Shown here: positions 43,036-52,456 of the stretch, one piece after another
How positions within the stretch are numbered: the stretch's first letter is position 1
Layout: each line of letters starts with the position of its first letter
NCBI GenBank assembly: GCA_018267365.1
Contig: JAFDYQ010000005.1
Span: 124,001 to 188,000, forward strand
Source: Bacteroidota bacterium
Lineage (GTDB): Bacteria; Bacteroidota; Bacteroidia; Chitinophagales; LD1
Reading direction: 5' to 3'
DNA length: 64,000 nt
Position numbers and translations under genes: made by a program
Notes under the pieces: model-generated
What the model saw: only the letters and a program-made list of their open reading frames with translations
What the model was told of the DNA's origin: nothing
Databases searched by the model: none

Positions 43036-45882
43036 TTAATGTGCATCGAGCCAGTTGCTCCCTACTCCTGTGCCTATTTCTATCGGTACATTCGTCTTGA
43101 TAGCATTTACCATTTTATCAGAGATGATCGGTTTGATCTCCTCCAGTTCATCTTTATGCGCATCAAACACCAATTCATCGTGTACCTGTAGTGTCATTCG
43201 GCTTTTCAAATTGCGCTTCTTAAACTCGTCATAAATACCGATCATGGCTATCTTGATCATATCTGCTGCCGAACCCTGTACAGGCGCATTGATCGCATTT
43301 CGCTCCGCAAAACCACGCACAGTAAAGTTGCCGGAGTTAATATCCTTGAGGTAACGCCTGCGGCCCATCATTGTTTTCACGTATCCATTCTTGCGCGCAA
43401 ACTCAATATTATTATTCATGTATTCCTTTATACCTGGAAACTGGACAAAATAATTATCAATGATAGCCTTGGCCTCGCTGCGCGGTATGCCCAGATTCTC
43501 TGCCAGGCCAAATGCTCCCTGTCCGTAGATGATGCCGAAGTTGACACTCTTAGCCTTATAGCGCATCTCCTTTGTCACCTCGTCATAAGCTACGCCATAT
43601 ACTTTTGCCGCGGTAGCTGTGTGGATATCCAGCTTCTGCTGAAAAGCTTCCATCATACCCTTATCGCCACTCATCTCTGCCACGAGCCGCAGCTCTATCT
43701 GCGAGTAGTCGGCAGAGAGCAAGACATGATCTGCATCACGCGCTATAAATGCCTTGCGCATCATGCGTCCGCGCTCCGTACGCACCGGTATATTTTGCAG
43801 GTTGGGTGCTATGGAGCTGAGGCGGCCTGTAGCCGCGATAGTCTGATTAAAGGTCGTGTGTATGCGACCTGTCTTGGGATTGATGAGCTCCGGCAGTGCG
43901 TCTACATAGGTTGACTTTAGCTTGGCTATCTCACGATAGTCGAGTATCCTGGCTACGATCGGATATTCTCCCGCCAGTTTGGAAAGGACAGCTTCATTAG
44001 TAGACGCTTGTCCCGTAGCGGTCTTTTTATCCTGAGGGATATTGAGATGCTTAAAGAGTACCTCACCCATCTGCTTAGGCGAGTCAATATTAAACTTGAG
44101 ACCCGCCAGCGTGTATATCTGATCCTCTAGCGCTGTGAGGTCCACTTGCAGCACTTTGGAGTACTCCCGCAGAAACTCTTCATCCACTTTCACACCCTCT
44201 CTCTCCATTCCGGCCAGCACAGGGATCAGTGGATGCTCTATATTATTCAGCACAGAGGTCAGCTCACGTGCCTCTACCATCGGTGCTATCACGCTCTTCA
44301 GTTGCCATGTGATATCGGCATCTTCTGAGGCGTACTCCGCTATTTTATCCAGCGGCACATCTCGCATATTCCCCTGGTTCTTGCCTTTCTTGCCTATCAG
44401 CTCTTCGATAGATACTGGTGTATAGCCCAGATATGTTTCGCTGAGGTAGTCCATGCCATGCTTCAGGTCCGGCTCAGCTATATAGTGGCCCACCATTGTA
44501 TCATAGATCGGCAGGTTTACCTCCACGCCGTACTTATATAGCACATGCATATCGTATTTTACATTCTGCCCTATCTTTAGCTTTGTGGTATCTTCCAGTA
44601 GGGGTTTCAGCTTATTGATGATCGCCATCGTACCTGCCTCGTCAGCAGGGCAAGGCACATAGTATGCTTCACCATTGTGAAATGAAAACGACAGTCCTAC
44701 GATATCCAGCACAAAATAATCCAGCCCCGTGGTCTCAGTGTCAAAACAATACTCCGGCTGTGCCTCTAGCCTTGCCACCAGTTCATCCAATGTCAGATCC
44801 AGGCCCTCCCCTACCTTCAGGTACTTATGCTCTGTATTAGTGATATTCCTCCCATGCGTTACTATAGGGAGCATATCTTCTTTTGCGTCCGCAGCAGCGG
44901 CCTTAGGCGGCTCCACAGTTCCGCCAAAAAGATCCGCTTGTCCGTTGGCGGCCGGGACGCCTTTTGTGCGCGCTATATCAGAGTTTGCAGTATAGGTGTC
45001 GCCCAGTATCCGCTTGCCCAGCGTGCGAAACTCCAGCTCTGCAAACAACTCCGTCAGCCTCTCCTTATTCGGCTCGTCTATATGCAGCTCCTCATCTGTC
45101 ACGTCTATCGGTACATCGAGCTGTATGGTGGCGAGCTTCTTAGAGATCAGGCCCTGCTCTGCATGCGCCTTGATATTCTCGCCCATCTTACCTTTGATCT
45201 TATCGGCATTGGCTATGATGTTTTCCATCGAGCCATATTCCTGCATGAGTTTCTTGGCAGTCTTCTCTCCTACTCCGGGTATGCCTGGTATATTGTCTAC
45301 TGAGTCGCCCCAGAGGCCCAGTATGTCTATCACCTGCTCGGGACGCTCTACCTCCCAGTTCTTTTTGATATCCTCCAGTCCCAGTATCTCTACATCGCTG
45401 CCCTGCCTGCCCGGCTTGTAGATGAAGATATTCTCTCCCACCAGCTGCGCATAGTCCTTATCGGGTGTCACCATATAGACCAGATGGCCCTCTGCCGCCT
45501 TCTTTTTGGCTATGGTGCCTATGATATCATCCGCCTCGTAGCCCTCCAGCTGGAGGATCGGAATATTCATTGCCTTGATGATTTCGCAGATCCACGGCAC
45601 GGAGGCCTTGATATCCTCAGGCGTATCGGCGCGATTGGCTTTGTAGAACTCGTGCTCTATCTCCCTGTTCGTTTTGCCGAGGTCAAAGACCACGGCCATA
45701 TGCGTCGGTTTTTCCTTATTGATCAGCTCTATCAGCGTACTGGTGAAGCCGCTGATAGCAGATACATTCATGCCCTTGCTATTGACCAGCGGCGTGCGGA
45801 TCAGCGCATAGTACGCGCGGAATATCAACGCATAGGCATCGAGTAAGAATAATTTATTGTCAGTCCAGTCTTGACTTTTCAT
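43036..45882 (-). CDS. polA: DNA polymerase I
   Basis: 948 aa with all three activities intact by motif. The N-terminal 5'-3' exonuclease (about 1-300) has VFDLGKTNREIEHEFYKANR, GYEADDIIGT and the IPGVGEKTAKKLM helix-hairpin-helix. The 3'-5' proofreading domain keeps DTET (Asp381). The polymerase domain has motif A DYSQIELRL (Asp725), motif B KAKSVNFGIIYGQGAFGL and motif C HDE (Asp902). It is the first gene of a leftward operon with two glycosylation-type genes, which is an unusual partnership. Confidence 0.97.
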   Translation of the reverse strand: MKSQDWTDNKLFLLDAYALIFRAYYALIRTPLVNSKGMNVSAISGFTSTLIELINKEKPTHMAVVFDLGKTNREIEHEFYKANRADTPEDIKASVPWICEIIKAMNIPILQLEGYEADDIIGTIAKKKAAEGHLVYMVTPDKDYAQLVGENIFIYKPGRQGSDVEILGLEDIKKNWEVERPEQVIDILGLWGDSVDNIPGIPGVGEKTAKKLMQEYGSMENIIANADKIKGKMGENIKAHAEQGLISKKLATIQLDVPIDVTDEELHIDEPNKERLTELFAELEFRTLGKRILGDTYTANSDIARTKGVPAANGQADLFGGTVEPPKAAAADAKEDMLPIVTHGRNITNTEHKYLKVGEGLDLTLDELVARLEAQPEYCFDTETTGLDYFVLDIVGLSFSFHNGEAYYVPCPADEAGTMAIINKLKPLLEDTTKLKIGQNVKYDMHVLYKYGVEVNLPIYDTMVGHYIAEPDLKHGMDYLSETYLGYTPVSIEELIGKKGKNQGNMRDVPLDKIAEYASEDADITWQLKSVIAPMVEARELTSVLNNIEHPLIPVLAGMEREGVKVDEEFLREYSKVLQVDLTALEDQIYTLAGLKFNIDSPKQMGEVLFKHLNIPQDKKTATGQASTNEAVLSKLAGEYPIVARILDYREIAKLKSTYVDALPELINPKTGRIHTTFNQTIAATGRLSSIAPNLQNIPVRTERGRMMRKAFIARDADHVLLSADYSQIELRLVAEMSGDKGMMEAFQQKLDIHTATAAKVYGVAYDEVTKEMRYKAKSVNFGIIYGQGAFGLAENLGIPRSEAKAIIDNYFVQFPGIKEYMNNNIEFARKNGYVKTMMGRRRYLKDINSGNFTVRGFAERNAINAPVQGSAADMIKIAMIGIYDEFKKRNLKSRMTLQVHDELVFDAHKDELEEIKPIISDKMVNAIKTNVPIEIGTGVGSNWLDAH

Positions 45883-46021
45883 ACATCACATGATAAGGTG
45901 ACGAATATAGGGAATGCCCTGCGGCTAAAGAACCCAGGTGAATAAGTCAAACTAGATGCAATCATGCTTACTCAATTTCTTTGCCATCAGGCGGGAAAGT
46001 TATATGCATTCATGTATTGGT

Positions 46022-46052
46022 CTAAAGCCCCCTTTGGGGGTTTGGGGGCCGC
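46022..46052. repeat. GC-rich palindromic repeat before the gamma-CA gene
   Basis: CTAAAGCCCCCTTTGGGGGT followed by TTGGGGGCCGC, nearly identical to 1723-1752 and 20738-20770. It sits 17 bp before the ATG at 46070. In-frame translation through it (KPPLGVWGP) would be an artefact of calling the start too far upstream. Confidence 0.85.
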
Positions 46053-46069
46053 AATGTATCTTAGCACCC

Positions 46070-46579
46070 ATGGGCAGATTCACTGACAAGCTGGCCGGTA
46101 TGGTCAAAAAGGGCAAGGATGTTTTCATCGCGCCCAATGCCACCCTGCTGGGAGATATCACGCTGGGAGACAACTGCTCCGTCTGGTATGGCGCCATCAT
46201 CCGTGCAGATATGGAGAAGATCGTGATAGGCGACCGCACCAATATACAGGACGGCGTCATCTTTCACACCGATCCGGGCGTGACCGTGACCGTGGGCCAG
46301 GAGAATATCATCGGCCATGGTGCTGTGATACATGGCTGTACCATAGGGGATAATAACCTCATAGGCATTCGAGCCGTGATACTCAATAATGCAAAGATCG
46401 GCAACTGCTGCATCATCGGTGCCAATGCACTGGTCACTGAGGGTATGGAGGTGCCGGACTACTCGATGGTACTCGGATCGCCGGGAAAAATCGTAAAGAC
46501 ACTCCCTCCGGAAACCATAGATCGCATGAAACTCGGTGCCGCCTTCTACGTGCATGAGGCCGGCCAATACATGGAATAA
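46070..46579 (+). CDS. gamma-carbonic-anhydrase-like hexapeptide protein (YrdA family)
   Basis: 169 aa. Left-handed beta-helix built from hexapeptide repeats (VFIAPNATLLGDITLGDNCSV, IGDRTNIQDGVIF, VTVGQENIIGHG). Three potential metal-binding histidines are in IFHTDPG, IGHGAV and VIHGC, matching the zinc/iron site of the gamma-CA/YrdA group. Enzymatic activity of many YrdA-like members is unproven. The start at 46070 (MGRFTDKLAG) is preferred over 45956 because the upstream extension is repeat sequence. Confidence 0.88.
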   Translation: MGRFTDKLAGMVKKGKDVFIAPNATLLGDITLGDNCSVWYGAIIRADMEKIVIGDRTNIQDGVIFHTDPGVTVTVGQENIIGHGAVIHGCTIGDNNLIGIRAVILNNAKIGNCCIIGANALVTEGMEVPDYSMVLGSPGKIVKTLPPETIDRMKLGAAFYVHEAGQYME

Positions 46580-46585
46580 GCTACA

Positions 46586-47590
46586 GTGAAAATACTCGTC
46601 ATACGTTTCTCGTCTATAGGTGATATCGTCCTCACCACGCCTGTAGTCCGCTGCCTCAAGCAGCAAACAGGTGCAGAGGTGCATTTTCTCACCAAGCGCA
46701 GCTTTGAAAAGCTGGCCAGCAGCAATCCCTATATCGACAAAGTACAACTATATGGCGATAGCCTTCAGCGCTGCATACGCCGCCTGAGAGAAGAAAACTA
46801 TGACCTGATCATAGACCTGCATCACAACCTGCGCACGTTCATTATCAAGCAGCAGATACGCAAAAAGTCTTATTCCTTCAATAAGCTCAACGTACAAAAG
46901 TGGCTGCTCACTACTTTCAAGATCGACCGCCTGCCTGATGAGCATATCGTAGATCGTTACCTGGATACTTGCCGTCCGCTCGGAGTGGCCAATGATGGCG
47001 CGGGGCTGGACTATTTCATCCCTGAGAAAGATGTGGTAGACATCTCCACCCTCCCTGCCGATTTTCACAACGGCTACATAGCCTGGGTGGTGGGAGCCAA
47101 GCAGGCCACCAAGCAGTTTCCCAATGACAAGATCATAGAGGTAATAGATAAAGTGCGTAAGCCTGTGATCCTGCTCGGTGGCAAGGAAGATCGCGCGTAT
47201 GCTAAATTTGTGATGAATGGACTCATAGCAGGACGCATACCCGCCTACAATGCCTGCGGGGAGTTCACGCTCAATCAGTCAGCCTCCGTGGTGCAGCAGT
47301 CCCAGCTCGTAGTGACCAATGACACCGGTCTGATGCATATAGCCGCTGCGTTGAAAAAGAAGATCATTTCCCTCTGGGGCAATACCGTGCCTGAGTTTGG
47401 CATGTATCCCTACTATGGTCACACGCTCATAGATAATAAGATCATGCAGGTCCCGGGTCTCAGCTGCCGGCCCTGCTCCAAGATAGGCTACGATGAGTGC
47501 CCCAAGGGCCATTTTAGGTGCATGAGAAATATTTCTGACAAGGAGATAGCAGCAGCTATCAATATGCTGTACGAACCAAAACAATCTTAG
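46586..47590 (+). CDS. glycosyltransferase family 9 (heptosyltransferase-like)
   Basis: 334 aa, GT-B fold. ILVIRFSSIGDIVLTTPVVR at the N-terminus and the C-terminal donor-binding signature VVTNDTGLMHIAAALKKKII are typical of ADP-heptose:LPS heptosyltransferases. A cysteine-rich tail (SCRPCSKIGYDECPKGHFRCM) near the end is common in Bacteroidota members. It should add a sugar to the lipopolysaccharide inner core in the cytoplasm. The start is GTG at 46586, 6 bp after the gamma-CA stop. Its stop overlaps the convergent DUF4294 gene. Confidence 0.9.
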   Translation: MKILVIRFSSIGDIVLTTPVVRCLKQQTGAEVHFLTKRSFEKLASSNPYIDKVQLYGDSLQRCIRRLREENYDLIIDLHHNLRTFIIKQQIRKKSYSFNKLNVQKWLLTTFKIDRLPDEHIVDRYLDTCRPLGVANDGAGLDYFIPEKDVVDISTLPADFHNGYIAWVVGAKQATKQFPNDKIIEVIDKVRKPVILLGGKEDRAYAKFVMNGLIAGRIPAYNACGEFTLNQSASVVQQSQLVVTNDTGLMHIAAALKKKIISLWGNTVPEFGMYPYYGHTLIDNKIMQVPGLSCRPCSKIGYDECPKGHFRCMRNISDKEIAAAINMLYEPKQS

Positions 47591-48162
47591 TTAGGATCGT
47601 ACTCAGGTCCCAGCGCCTTGATGGCCAGCTCCAGTATCCACTCTTTGTGCGGATCGTATTCTTCCTTCAGATCATAGCTGTAGTGCCGGGCCACTATCTG
47701 CCAGGTGAAGGCTGAGAAACCTCCCTTGACGTCTTTGATGATCTTATAGCAGTTATTGCCCGTCTCCCGGTTGATGAGTTTGACCATCACCTTGCCCTGG
47801 CTGATGGTCAGGTCCTTTAGTTCTTTTTCAAACTTAGCTTTCATATCCTTCTCCAGATCCTTGCGGAAATGGCGATAGCCGCGCCGGCTGTCATTGGACT
47901 TTTCATCCTGTAGCTGGGCGTAGAGCTTCTTGGATGCGCGCACGTAGGGGAGCACCACACGGATACGCGATATATCCTTCCAGTACTCCATCTGGTCGTC
48001 CTTATTTTTAAAGGTGATGTAGTTGACCTGATGTAGTTCGATGGTTGTGTCTTTGGTAGCATCCGGTATCATACCACTGATGCGGGAGGTAGTGTCACGC
48101 TGAGCCGCTACAGCAGCACAGGCCATCATGGCAAGCACCAGTGATGAGATAAGGCGTTTCAT
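47587..48162 (-). CDS. exported DUF4294 protein
   Basis: 191 aa from the ATG at 48162. A signal peptide (MKRLISSLVLAMMACAAVAAQ) precedes a domain I recognise as DUF4294: VNYITFKNKDDQMEYWKDISRIRVVLPYV, FRKDLEKDMKAKFEKELKDLTISQGKVMVKLINRETG. The family is restricted to Bacteroidota and its function is unknown. The stop overlaps the GT9 stop by 3 bp in convergent orientation, so no terminator separates them. Confidence 0.83.
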   Translation of the reverse strand: MKRLISSLVLAMMACAAVAAQRDTTSRISGMIPDATKDTTIELHQVNYITFKNKDDQMEYWKDISRIRVVLPYVRASKKLYAQLQDEKSNDSRRGYRHFRKDLEKDMKAKFEKELKDLTISQGKVMVKLINRETGNNCYKIIKDVKGGFSAFTWQIVARHYSYDLKEEYDPHKEWILELAIKALGPEYDPN

Positions 48163-48255
48163 ACAGAAATAGTTGTATAAAGATACGCTATTCCAACGGT
48201 GTGCCAAAAGCTTTAGTATGAATAAGAAAGGCCTTGTTAAACAAACTTAATCGGA

Positions 48256-48591
48256 TCAAAGCTGCTCCTTCAGCTCCTCCAGAAACCCGCGCAGTTTTTT
48301 TAGTGACTCGATGAGCTTCATCTTCTTCATTGCATCATCCGTACCGCCCTTCAGTTTAGACTTTGCACCTTCTATAGTAAAGCCTTTTTCCTTCACCAGA
48401 TGGTGTATCAGCCGGATGGTCTCTATATCTTCTTTGGTGAAAAGCCGGTTACCCTTCCGGTCTTTCTTAGGTTTCAATTCTCCAAACTCCGTCTCCCAAT
48501 ACCGTATCTGCGAGGCATTCAATCCCAGCATCTCACTCACCTCACCGATGGTGTAGTAGAGTTTTTCTATTTCTTTTTCCTTGTAGGGCAA
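48256..48591 (-). CDS. MerR family transcriptional regulator
   Basis: 111 aa. The N-terminal winged helix-turn-helix (YTIGEVSEMLGLNASQIRYWETEF, then the wing GNRLFTKEDIETIRLI) is standard MerR. The protein ends with a coiled coil (LIESLKKLRGFLEELKEQL) for dimerisation and lacks an effector domain, as in the small MerR-like regulators found next to cell-envelope genes in Bacteroidota. The start is TTG at 48591. It lies downstream of the leftward M23 peptidase gene, separated by repeats. Confidence 0.9.
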   Translation of the reverse strand: MPYKEKEIEKLYYTIGEVSEMLGLNASQIRYWETEFGELKPKKDRKGNRLFTKEDIETIRLIHHLVKEKGFTIEGAKSKLKGGTDDAMKKMKLIESLKKLRGFLEELKEQL

Positions 48592-48597
48592 GCCCGG

Positions 48598-48624
48598 GTA
48601 TTGAGTAGTGAGTATTGCGAATTG
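48598..48624. repeat. micro-tandem repeat (GAGTAGTGAGTATTGCG)
   Basis: GTATTGAGTAGTGAGTATTG CGAATTG. It is the same family as 7253-7283, which carries GAGTAGTGAGTATCGCG. Here it lies directly upstream of the MerR start. Confidence 0.65.
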
Positions 48625-48679
48625 AAATATTGCTCAACAAATATAACGGTTGATACCAAAAATTATGCGTTGGCTGTTA

Positions 48680-48713
48680 AGCCCTCTACTTTGGAGAGGG
48701 TTGAGAGAGGTGA
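48680..48713. repeat. palindromic repeat (CCCTCT/AGAGGG type) abutting the M23 stop
   Basis: AAGCCCTCTACTTTGGAGAG GGTTGAGAGAGGTGA. Read on the minus strand, the M23 stop TGA is followed immediately by TCACCTCTCTCAACCCTCTC. The same family as 29733 and 58111. It may act as a hairpin at the mRNA 3' end. Confidence 0.75.
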
Positions 48714-49685
48714 TCAATCGAGTGTCTGTCCAGCATTCTGCGACCTGTCCACGATCTTCGCAAACATCGCATCAGTCACATCATTGTAGAAGAAGTAGAT
48801 CGGATTGATGGCCGCATTCGTCTTCAGTACCTCATAGTGCACGTGCGGGCCGGTAGATTTACCGGTACTGCCTACATAGCCTATCACCTCGCCGCGCTTC
48901 ACCTTTTGGCCCACGCGCGCCTTGGTGCGGCTCATGTGCGCATAGCGGGTCTTGTAGCCATAGCCGTGGTTGATCACCACCTCATTGCCATAGCCTCCAT
49001 AGTCAAAACCCACCATCTCTACCGTACCATCACCTGTGGCGAAGATCTCCGTGCCGATAGAGGCTGTAAAGTCCAGCCCCGAGTGGAATTTGGTCACCTT
49101 ATACACCGGGTCTACCCGGTAGCCAAAACCGGAGGCGATCCGCTCCAGGTCGTGGTTCTTGACCGGCTGTATGGATGGGATGGATGCCAGCATCTGCTCC
49201 TTACCTTTGATCAGCGTGGCTATCTCATCGTAGCTCTTGGACTGTATGGCCATCTGGTGGCGCAGCTTGTCTACCTTCTTGGATACATCCACCATCAGCT
49301 CGCCGTTGTCATAGCGCTCCAGCTTCTTGTATTTATTCACGCCGCCAGCGCCGCCCTCCCAGACAGACTCCGGTATCGGATCACTCTCAAAGAGCACCCG
49401 GTAGATATTACCGTCCCTGTACTGCAGGCCGTCCAGCACGGCATTGAGACGGTTCACCTCCTTGTCCAGTATCTTATACTGATCCTGCAAACCCTTGATC
49501 TCAGCCTTCAGCATTTTATCTTTTGGTGAGTCAAAGAAATTATAGAGGATAGAGGATATGAGTATAGAAAAAACCAGGGACGCACAGATGAACATAAACA
49601 CGTTCAGCAGCCTCTTGCCCCAGCCTACTACGGCCTTCTCGTACTTGAGCGTTTGCGCGTTGAATATGTATTTTTCATTCTTCAT
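48714..49685 (-). CDS. membrane-anchored M23 family peptidase (LytM-like)
   Basis: 323 aa from the ATG at 49685 (MKNEKYIFNAQTLKYEK); an upstream start at 49733 adds 16 residues that look non-coding. A cytoplasmic segment and one transmembrane helix (about 27-50) precede a periplasmic coiled coil (about 55-90, EIKGLQDQYKILDKEVNRLN) and a C-terminal M23 domain with FHSGLDFT, RYAHMS and HVHYE, all ligands intact. It resembles DipM/NlpD-type envelope endopeptidases in layout. It is divergent from alaS. Confidence 0.9.
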   Translation of the reverse strand: MKNEKYIFNAQTLKYEKAVVGWGKRLLNVFMFICASLVFSILISSILYNFFDSPKDKMLKAEIKGLQDQYKILDKEVNRLNAVLDGLQYRDGNIYRVLFESDPIPESVWEGGAGGVNKYKKLERYDNGELMVDVSKKVDKLRHQMAIQSKSYDEIATLIKGKEQMLASIPSIQPVKNHDLERIASGFGYRVDPVYKVTKFHSGLDFTASIGTEIFATGDGTVEMVGFDYGGYGNEVVINHGYGYKTRYAHMSRTKARVGQKVKRGEVIGYVGSTGKSTGPHVHYEVLKTNAAINPIYFFYNDVTDAMFAKIVDRSQNAGQTLD

Positions 49686-49771
49686 GATAAGAACCGTTAA
49701 TGAGAGAAATGAAACACAGGTTCTCGCAGGCAAAAGGCCTATAAATCGTCCTCTTTTCTGCTATTTTTACA

Positions 49772-49791
49772 CCCCGCTCACAAATGCGGGG
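49772..49791 (+). other. hairpin in the alaS leader
   Basis: CCCCGC / GCGGGG stem with an 8-nt loop, 42 bp before the alaS ATG. No T-run follows, so it is not an intrinsic terminator. A near-consensus -7 element (TATTTTTA, 49762-49769) lies just upstream. Confidence 0.4.
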
Positions 49792-49832
49792 GCGACAAGA
49801 TTACAAAAAATTATCCTTAGAGACCAAGACAC

Positions 49833-52451
49833 ATGACATCCAGCGAGATACGCCAGGCCTTTTTAGATTTTTTTAAAAGCAAAGGACACAAGATCGTGCC
49901 CTCCGCCCCTATCGTGGTCAAAAACGACCCGACCCTGATGTTTATCAACTCGGGTATGGCACCCTTTAAGGATTTTTTCCTCGGCAATCAGACGCCCCCT
50001 GCCAAACGTATAGCAGACACCCAAAAGTGCCTCCGCGTATCGGGCAAACACAATGACCTGGAGGAAGTGGGGGTAGACACCTACCACCACACCATGTTTG
50101 AAATGCTGGGCAACTGGAGCTTTGGCGACTACTTCAAAAAAGAAGCCATCCAGTGGAGCTGGGAGCTGCTCACCGAGGTCTACAAACTGGATAAGGACCG
50201 TCTCTATGTCACCGTCTTTGAAGGTGATGCAAAGGAAAATCTCGGCTTCGATCAGGACTCCTACAATGAGTGGAAGAAATACGTAGCAGAAGACCGCATC
50301 CTGAAAGGCAACAAGAAGGACAACTTCTGGGAGATGGGCGATACCGGTCCCTGCGGCCCCTGCTCTGAGATACACATAGACCTCCGCGACGACAGCGAGC
50401 GCGCCAAGGTACCGGGAGACCAGCTCGTCAATCAGTCTGATCCACAAGTGATCGAGATATGGAACAACGTCTTCATGGAGTTTCAGCGCAAGGCCGATGG
50501 CTCTCTGGAGAAACTGCCTGCACAGCACGTAGACACCGGCATGGGCTTCGAGCGTCTCTGCGTGGCGATACAGAAGAAGAAATCTAACTACGACACCGAC
50601 GTCTTCCAGCCTACCATCCAGCACATAGCGGCCAAGGCAGGCAAGAAATACGGCGAGTCAGAGCGTACAGATATAGCCATGCGCGTCATAGCAGACCACA
50701 TCCGGGCTATCTCCTTCACTATCGCAGATGGACAGTTGCTCTCCAGCACCGGTGCAGGCTACGTGATACGCCGTATCCTCCGTCGTGCGGTACGCTATGG
50801 CTACTCTTACCTCGGCTTTGAGCAGCCGTTTCTATTCGAGCTCGTGGGCCTCATCGCAGAGCAGTTTGCATCTGTCTTCCCGGAGCTGAAAGCGCAAAAA
50901 GATTTTGTAGCAAAAGTGATCTTTGAGGAGGAGGCGTCTTTCCTCCGCACCCTCAGCCAAGGCATCCGCAAGTTTGAATCATTGGAGAAAGAAACTGGTA
51001 AAACGCAACGCGTCTCGGGTCGCGATGCTTTTGAGTTGTACGACACTTTCGGCTTCCCGCTGGATCTCACGCAGCTGATGGCAACAGAGCGCGGCTGGTC
51101 TGTAGATCACCTGGAGTTTGACAAGGAGCTACAGATACAAAAAGAGCGCTCCCGCCGGGCTGCGACCTCTGAGACGGGCGACTGGATCACCGTCGGCGAT
51201 GAGACACCGACACAATTCATAGGCTACGATCACCACCAGAGCGATGCCCACCTCGTGAAGTACCGCAAGGTAAAAGCAAAGGATGCAGAAGTATATCAAC
51301 TCGTACTGGACAAAACGCCTTTTTACGCAGAGAGTGGTGGCCAGGTAGGTGATACAGGTGTCCTCGATTTTGGCGGCGAGAAAATAGACGTGCTCGATAC
51401 CAAGAAAGAGAACGACCTCATCATCCACTTTACCAAGAAACTCCCATCTAAACTGGAAGTAGAAGTAGCGGCAAAAATCAACGTACCACGCCGCAACGAT
51501 ACGATCAAGAATCACTCGGCCACGCACCTTCTGCAGGCTGCCCTGCGCCAGGTGCTCGGCCACCACGTACAGCAGAAAGGCTCGCTGGTCAATGCTGACT
51601 ACCTTCGCTTTGACTTCTCACACTTCTCCAAGGTGACCACCGAAGAACTCGCTCAGGTAGAGAAGATCGTAAACGACAAGATCATGGAGAATGTTCATCT
51701 GGAGGAGCAGCGCAATGTGCCGTTTCAAAAGGCAGTGGACAGTGGTGTCACAGCACTCTTTGGAGAGAAGTACGGCGAGTTCGTACGCGTCATCACTTTT
51801 GACCGCAATTTCTCTAGTGAGCTATGTGGTGGCTGCCACGTACCCGCTACGGGCGCTATCGGCCTCTTCAAGATCGTATCAGAAAGCTCTACCGCTGCCG
51901 GCGTGCGCCGCATAGAGGCCGTGACTGGCCGCAAGGCGCTGGAGTACGTCAATAAGAACATAGCAGACCTCACAGCTATCTCCGAGATACTCAATAATCC
52001 AAAGAACATCATCAAGTCGGTAGAAGAACTCAGCCGCGATAATGATGCGCTCAAAAAAGAAGTAGAAGCTTTTATCACCAAGGAAACTACTACCGTCAAA
52101 AATGAGCTGCTGGCTAAGAAGCAAAACATAGGTGGCATCACCTTCATCGGTGAGATCGTATCACTCAGCTCGGCTGACGCTGTAAAGAACCTCTGCTATA
52201 TGCTGAAGGGTGAGAGTACTGATTTCGTCTTTGCTATCGGTGCCAATATTGGCGGCAAGGCAAGCCTGCACATCATGATAGCCGAGAATCTGGTAAAAGA
52301 TAAAAACTGGAATGCCGGTGCCTGGATCAAAGAGGTATCTCCGCTCATCAAGGGCGGCGGCGGCGGCCAACCATTCTACGCCAGCGCCGGTGGGACCAAT
52401 GCAGACGGCCTGCAGGCTGCTGTAGAGGTGGTGCGCACTAAACTCGCCTAA
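49833..52451 (+). CDS. alaS: alanyl-tRNA synthetase
   Basis: 872 aa, full length. The catalytic domain begins with SSEIRQAFLDFFKSKGHKIVPSAP and contains GPCGPCSEIHID. The tRNA-recognition region (GAGYVIRRILRRAVRYG), the editing domain (HSATHLLQAALRQVLG and CGGCHVPATGAIG zinc ligands) and the C-Ala oligomerisation domain follow (ending GGGGGQPFYASAGG). It charges tRNA-Ala in the cytoplasm. The next gene begins 6 bp later, so alaS is co-transcribed with a GT-C-like membrane protein. Confidence 0.97.
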   Translation: MTSSEIRQAFLDFFKSKGHKIVPSAPIVVKNDPTLMFINSGMAPFKDFFLGNQTPPAKRIADTQKCLRVSGKHNDLEEVGVDTYHHTMFEMLGNWSFGDYFKKEAIQWSWELLTEVYKLDKDRLYVTVFEGDAKENLGFDQDSYNEWKKYVAEDRILKGNKKDNFWEMGDTGPCGPCSEIHIDLRDDSERAKVPGDQLVNQSDPQVIEIWNNVFMEFQRKADGSLEKLPAQHVDTGMGFERLCVAIQKKKSNYDTDVFQPTIQHIAAKAGKKYGESERTDIAMRVIADHIRAISFTIADGQLLSSTGAGYVIRRILRRAVRYGYSYLGFEQPFLFELVGLIAEQFASVFPELKAQKDFVAKVIFEEEASFLRTLSQGIRKFESLEKETGKTQRVSGRDAFELYDTFGFPLDLTQLMATERGWSVDHLEFDKELQIQKERSRRAATSETGDWITVGDETPTQFIGYDHHQSDAHLVKYRKVKAKDAEVYQLVLDKTPFYAESGGQVGDTGVLDFGGEKIDVLDTKKENDLIIHFTKKLPSKLEVEVAAKINVPRRNDTIKNHSATHLLQAALRQVLGHHVQQKGSLVNADYLRFDFSHFSKVTTEELAQVEKIVNDKIMENVHLEEQRNVPFQKAVDSGVTALFGEKYGEFVRVITFDRNFSSELCGGCHVPATGAIGLFKIVSESSTAAGVRRIEAVTGRKALEYVNKNIADLTAISEILNNPKNIIKSVEELSRDNDALKKEVEAFITKETTTVKNELLAKKQNIGGITFIGEIVSLSSADAVKNLCYMLKGESTDFVFAIGANIGGKASLHIMIAENLVKDKNWNAGAWIKEVSPLIKGGGGGQPFYASAGGTNADGLQAAVEVVRTKLA

Positions 52452-52456
52452 GGCTC

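Noticed and set aside
45956-46069. N-terminal extension of the gamma-carbonic-anhydrase-like protein
   Set aside because: It reads through a dispersed GC-rich repeat. MGRFTDKLAG at 46070 is the family-like start.
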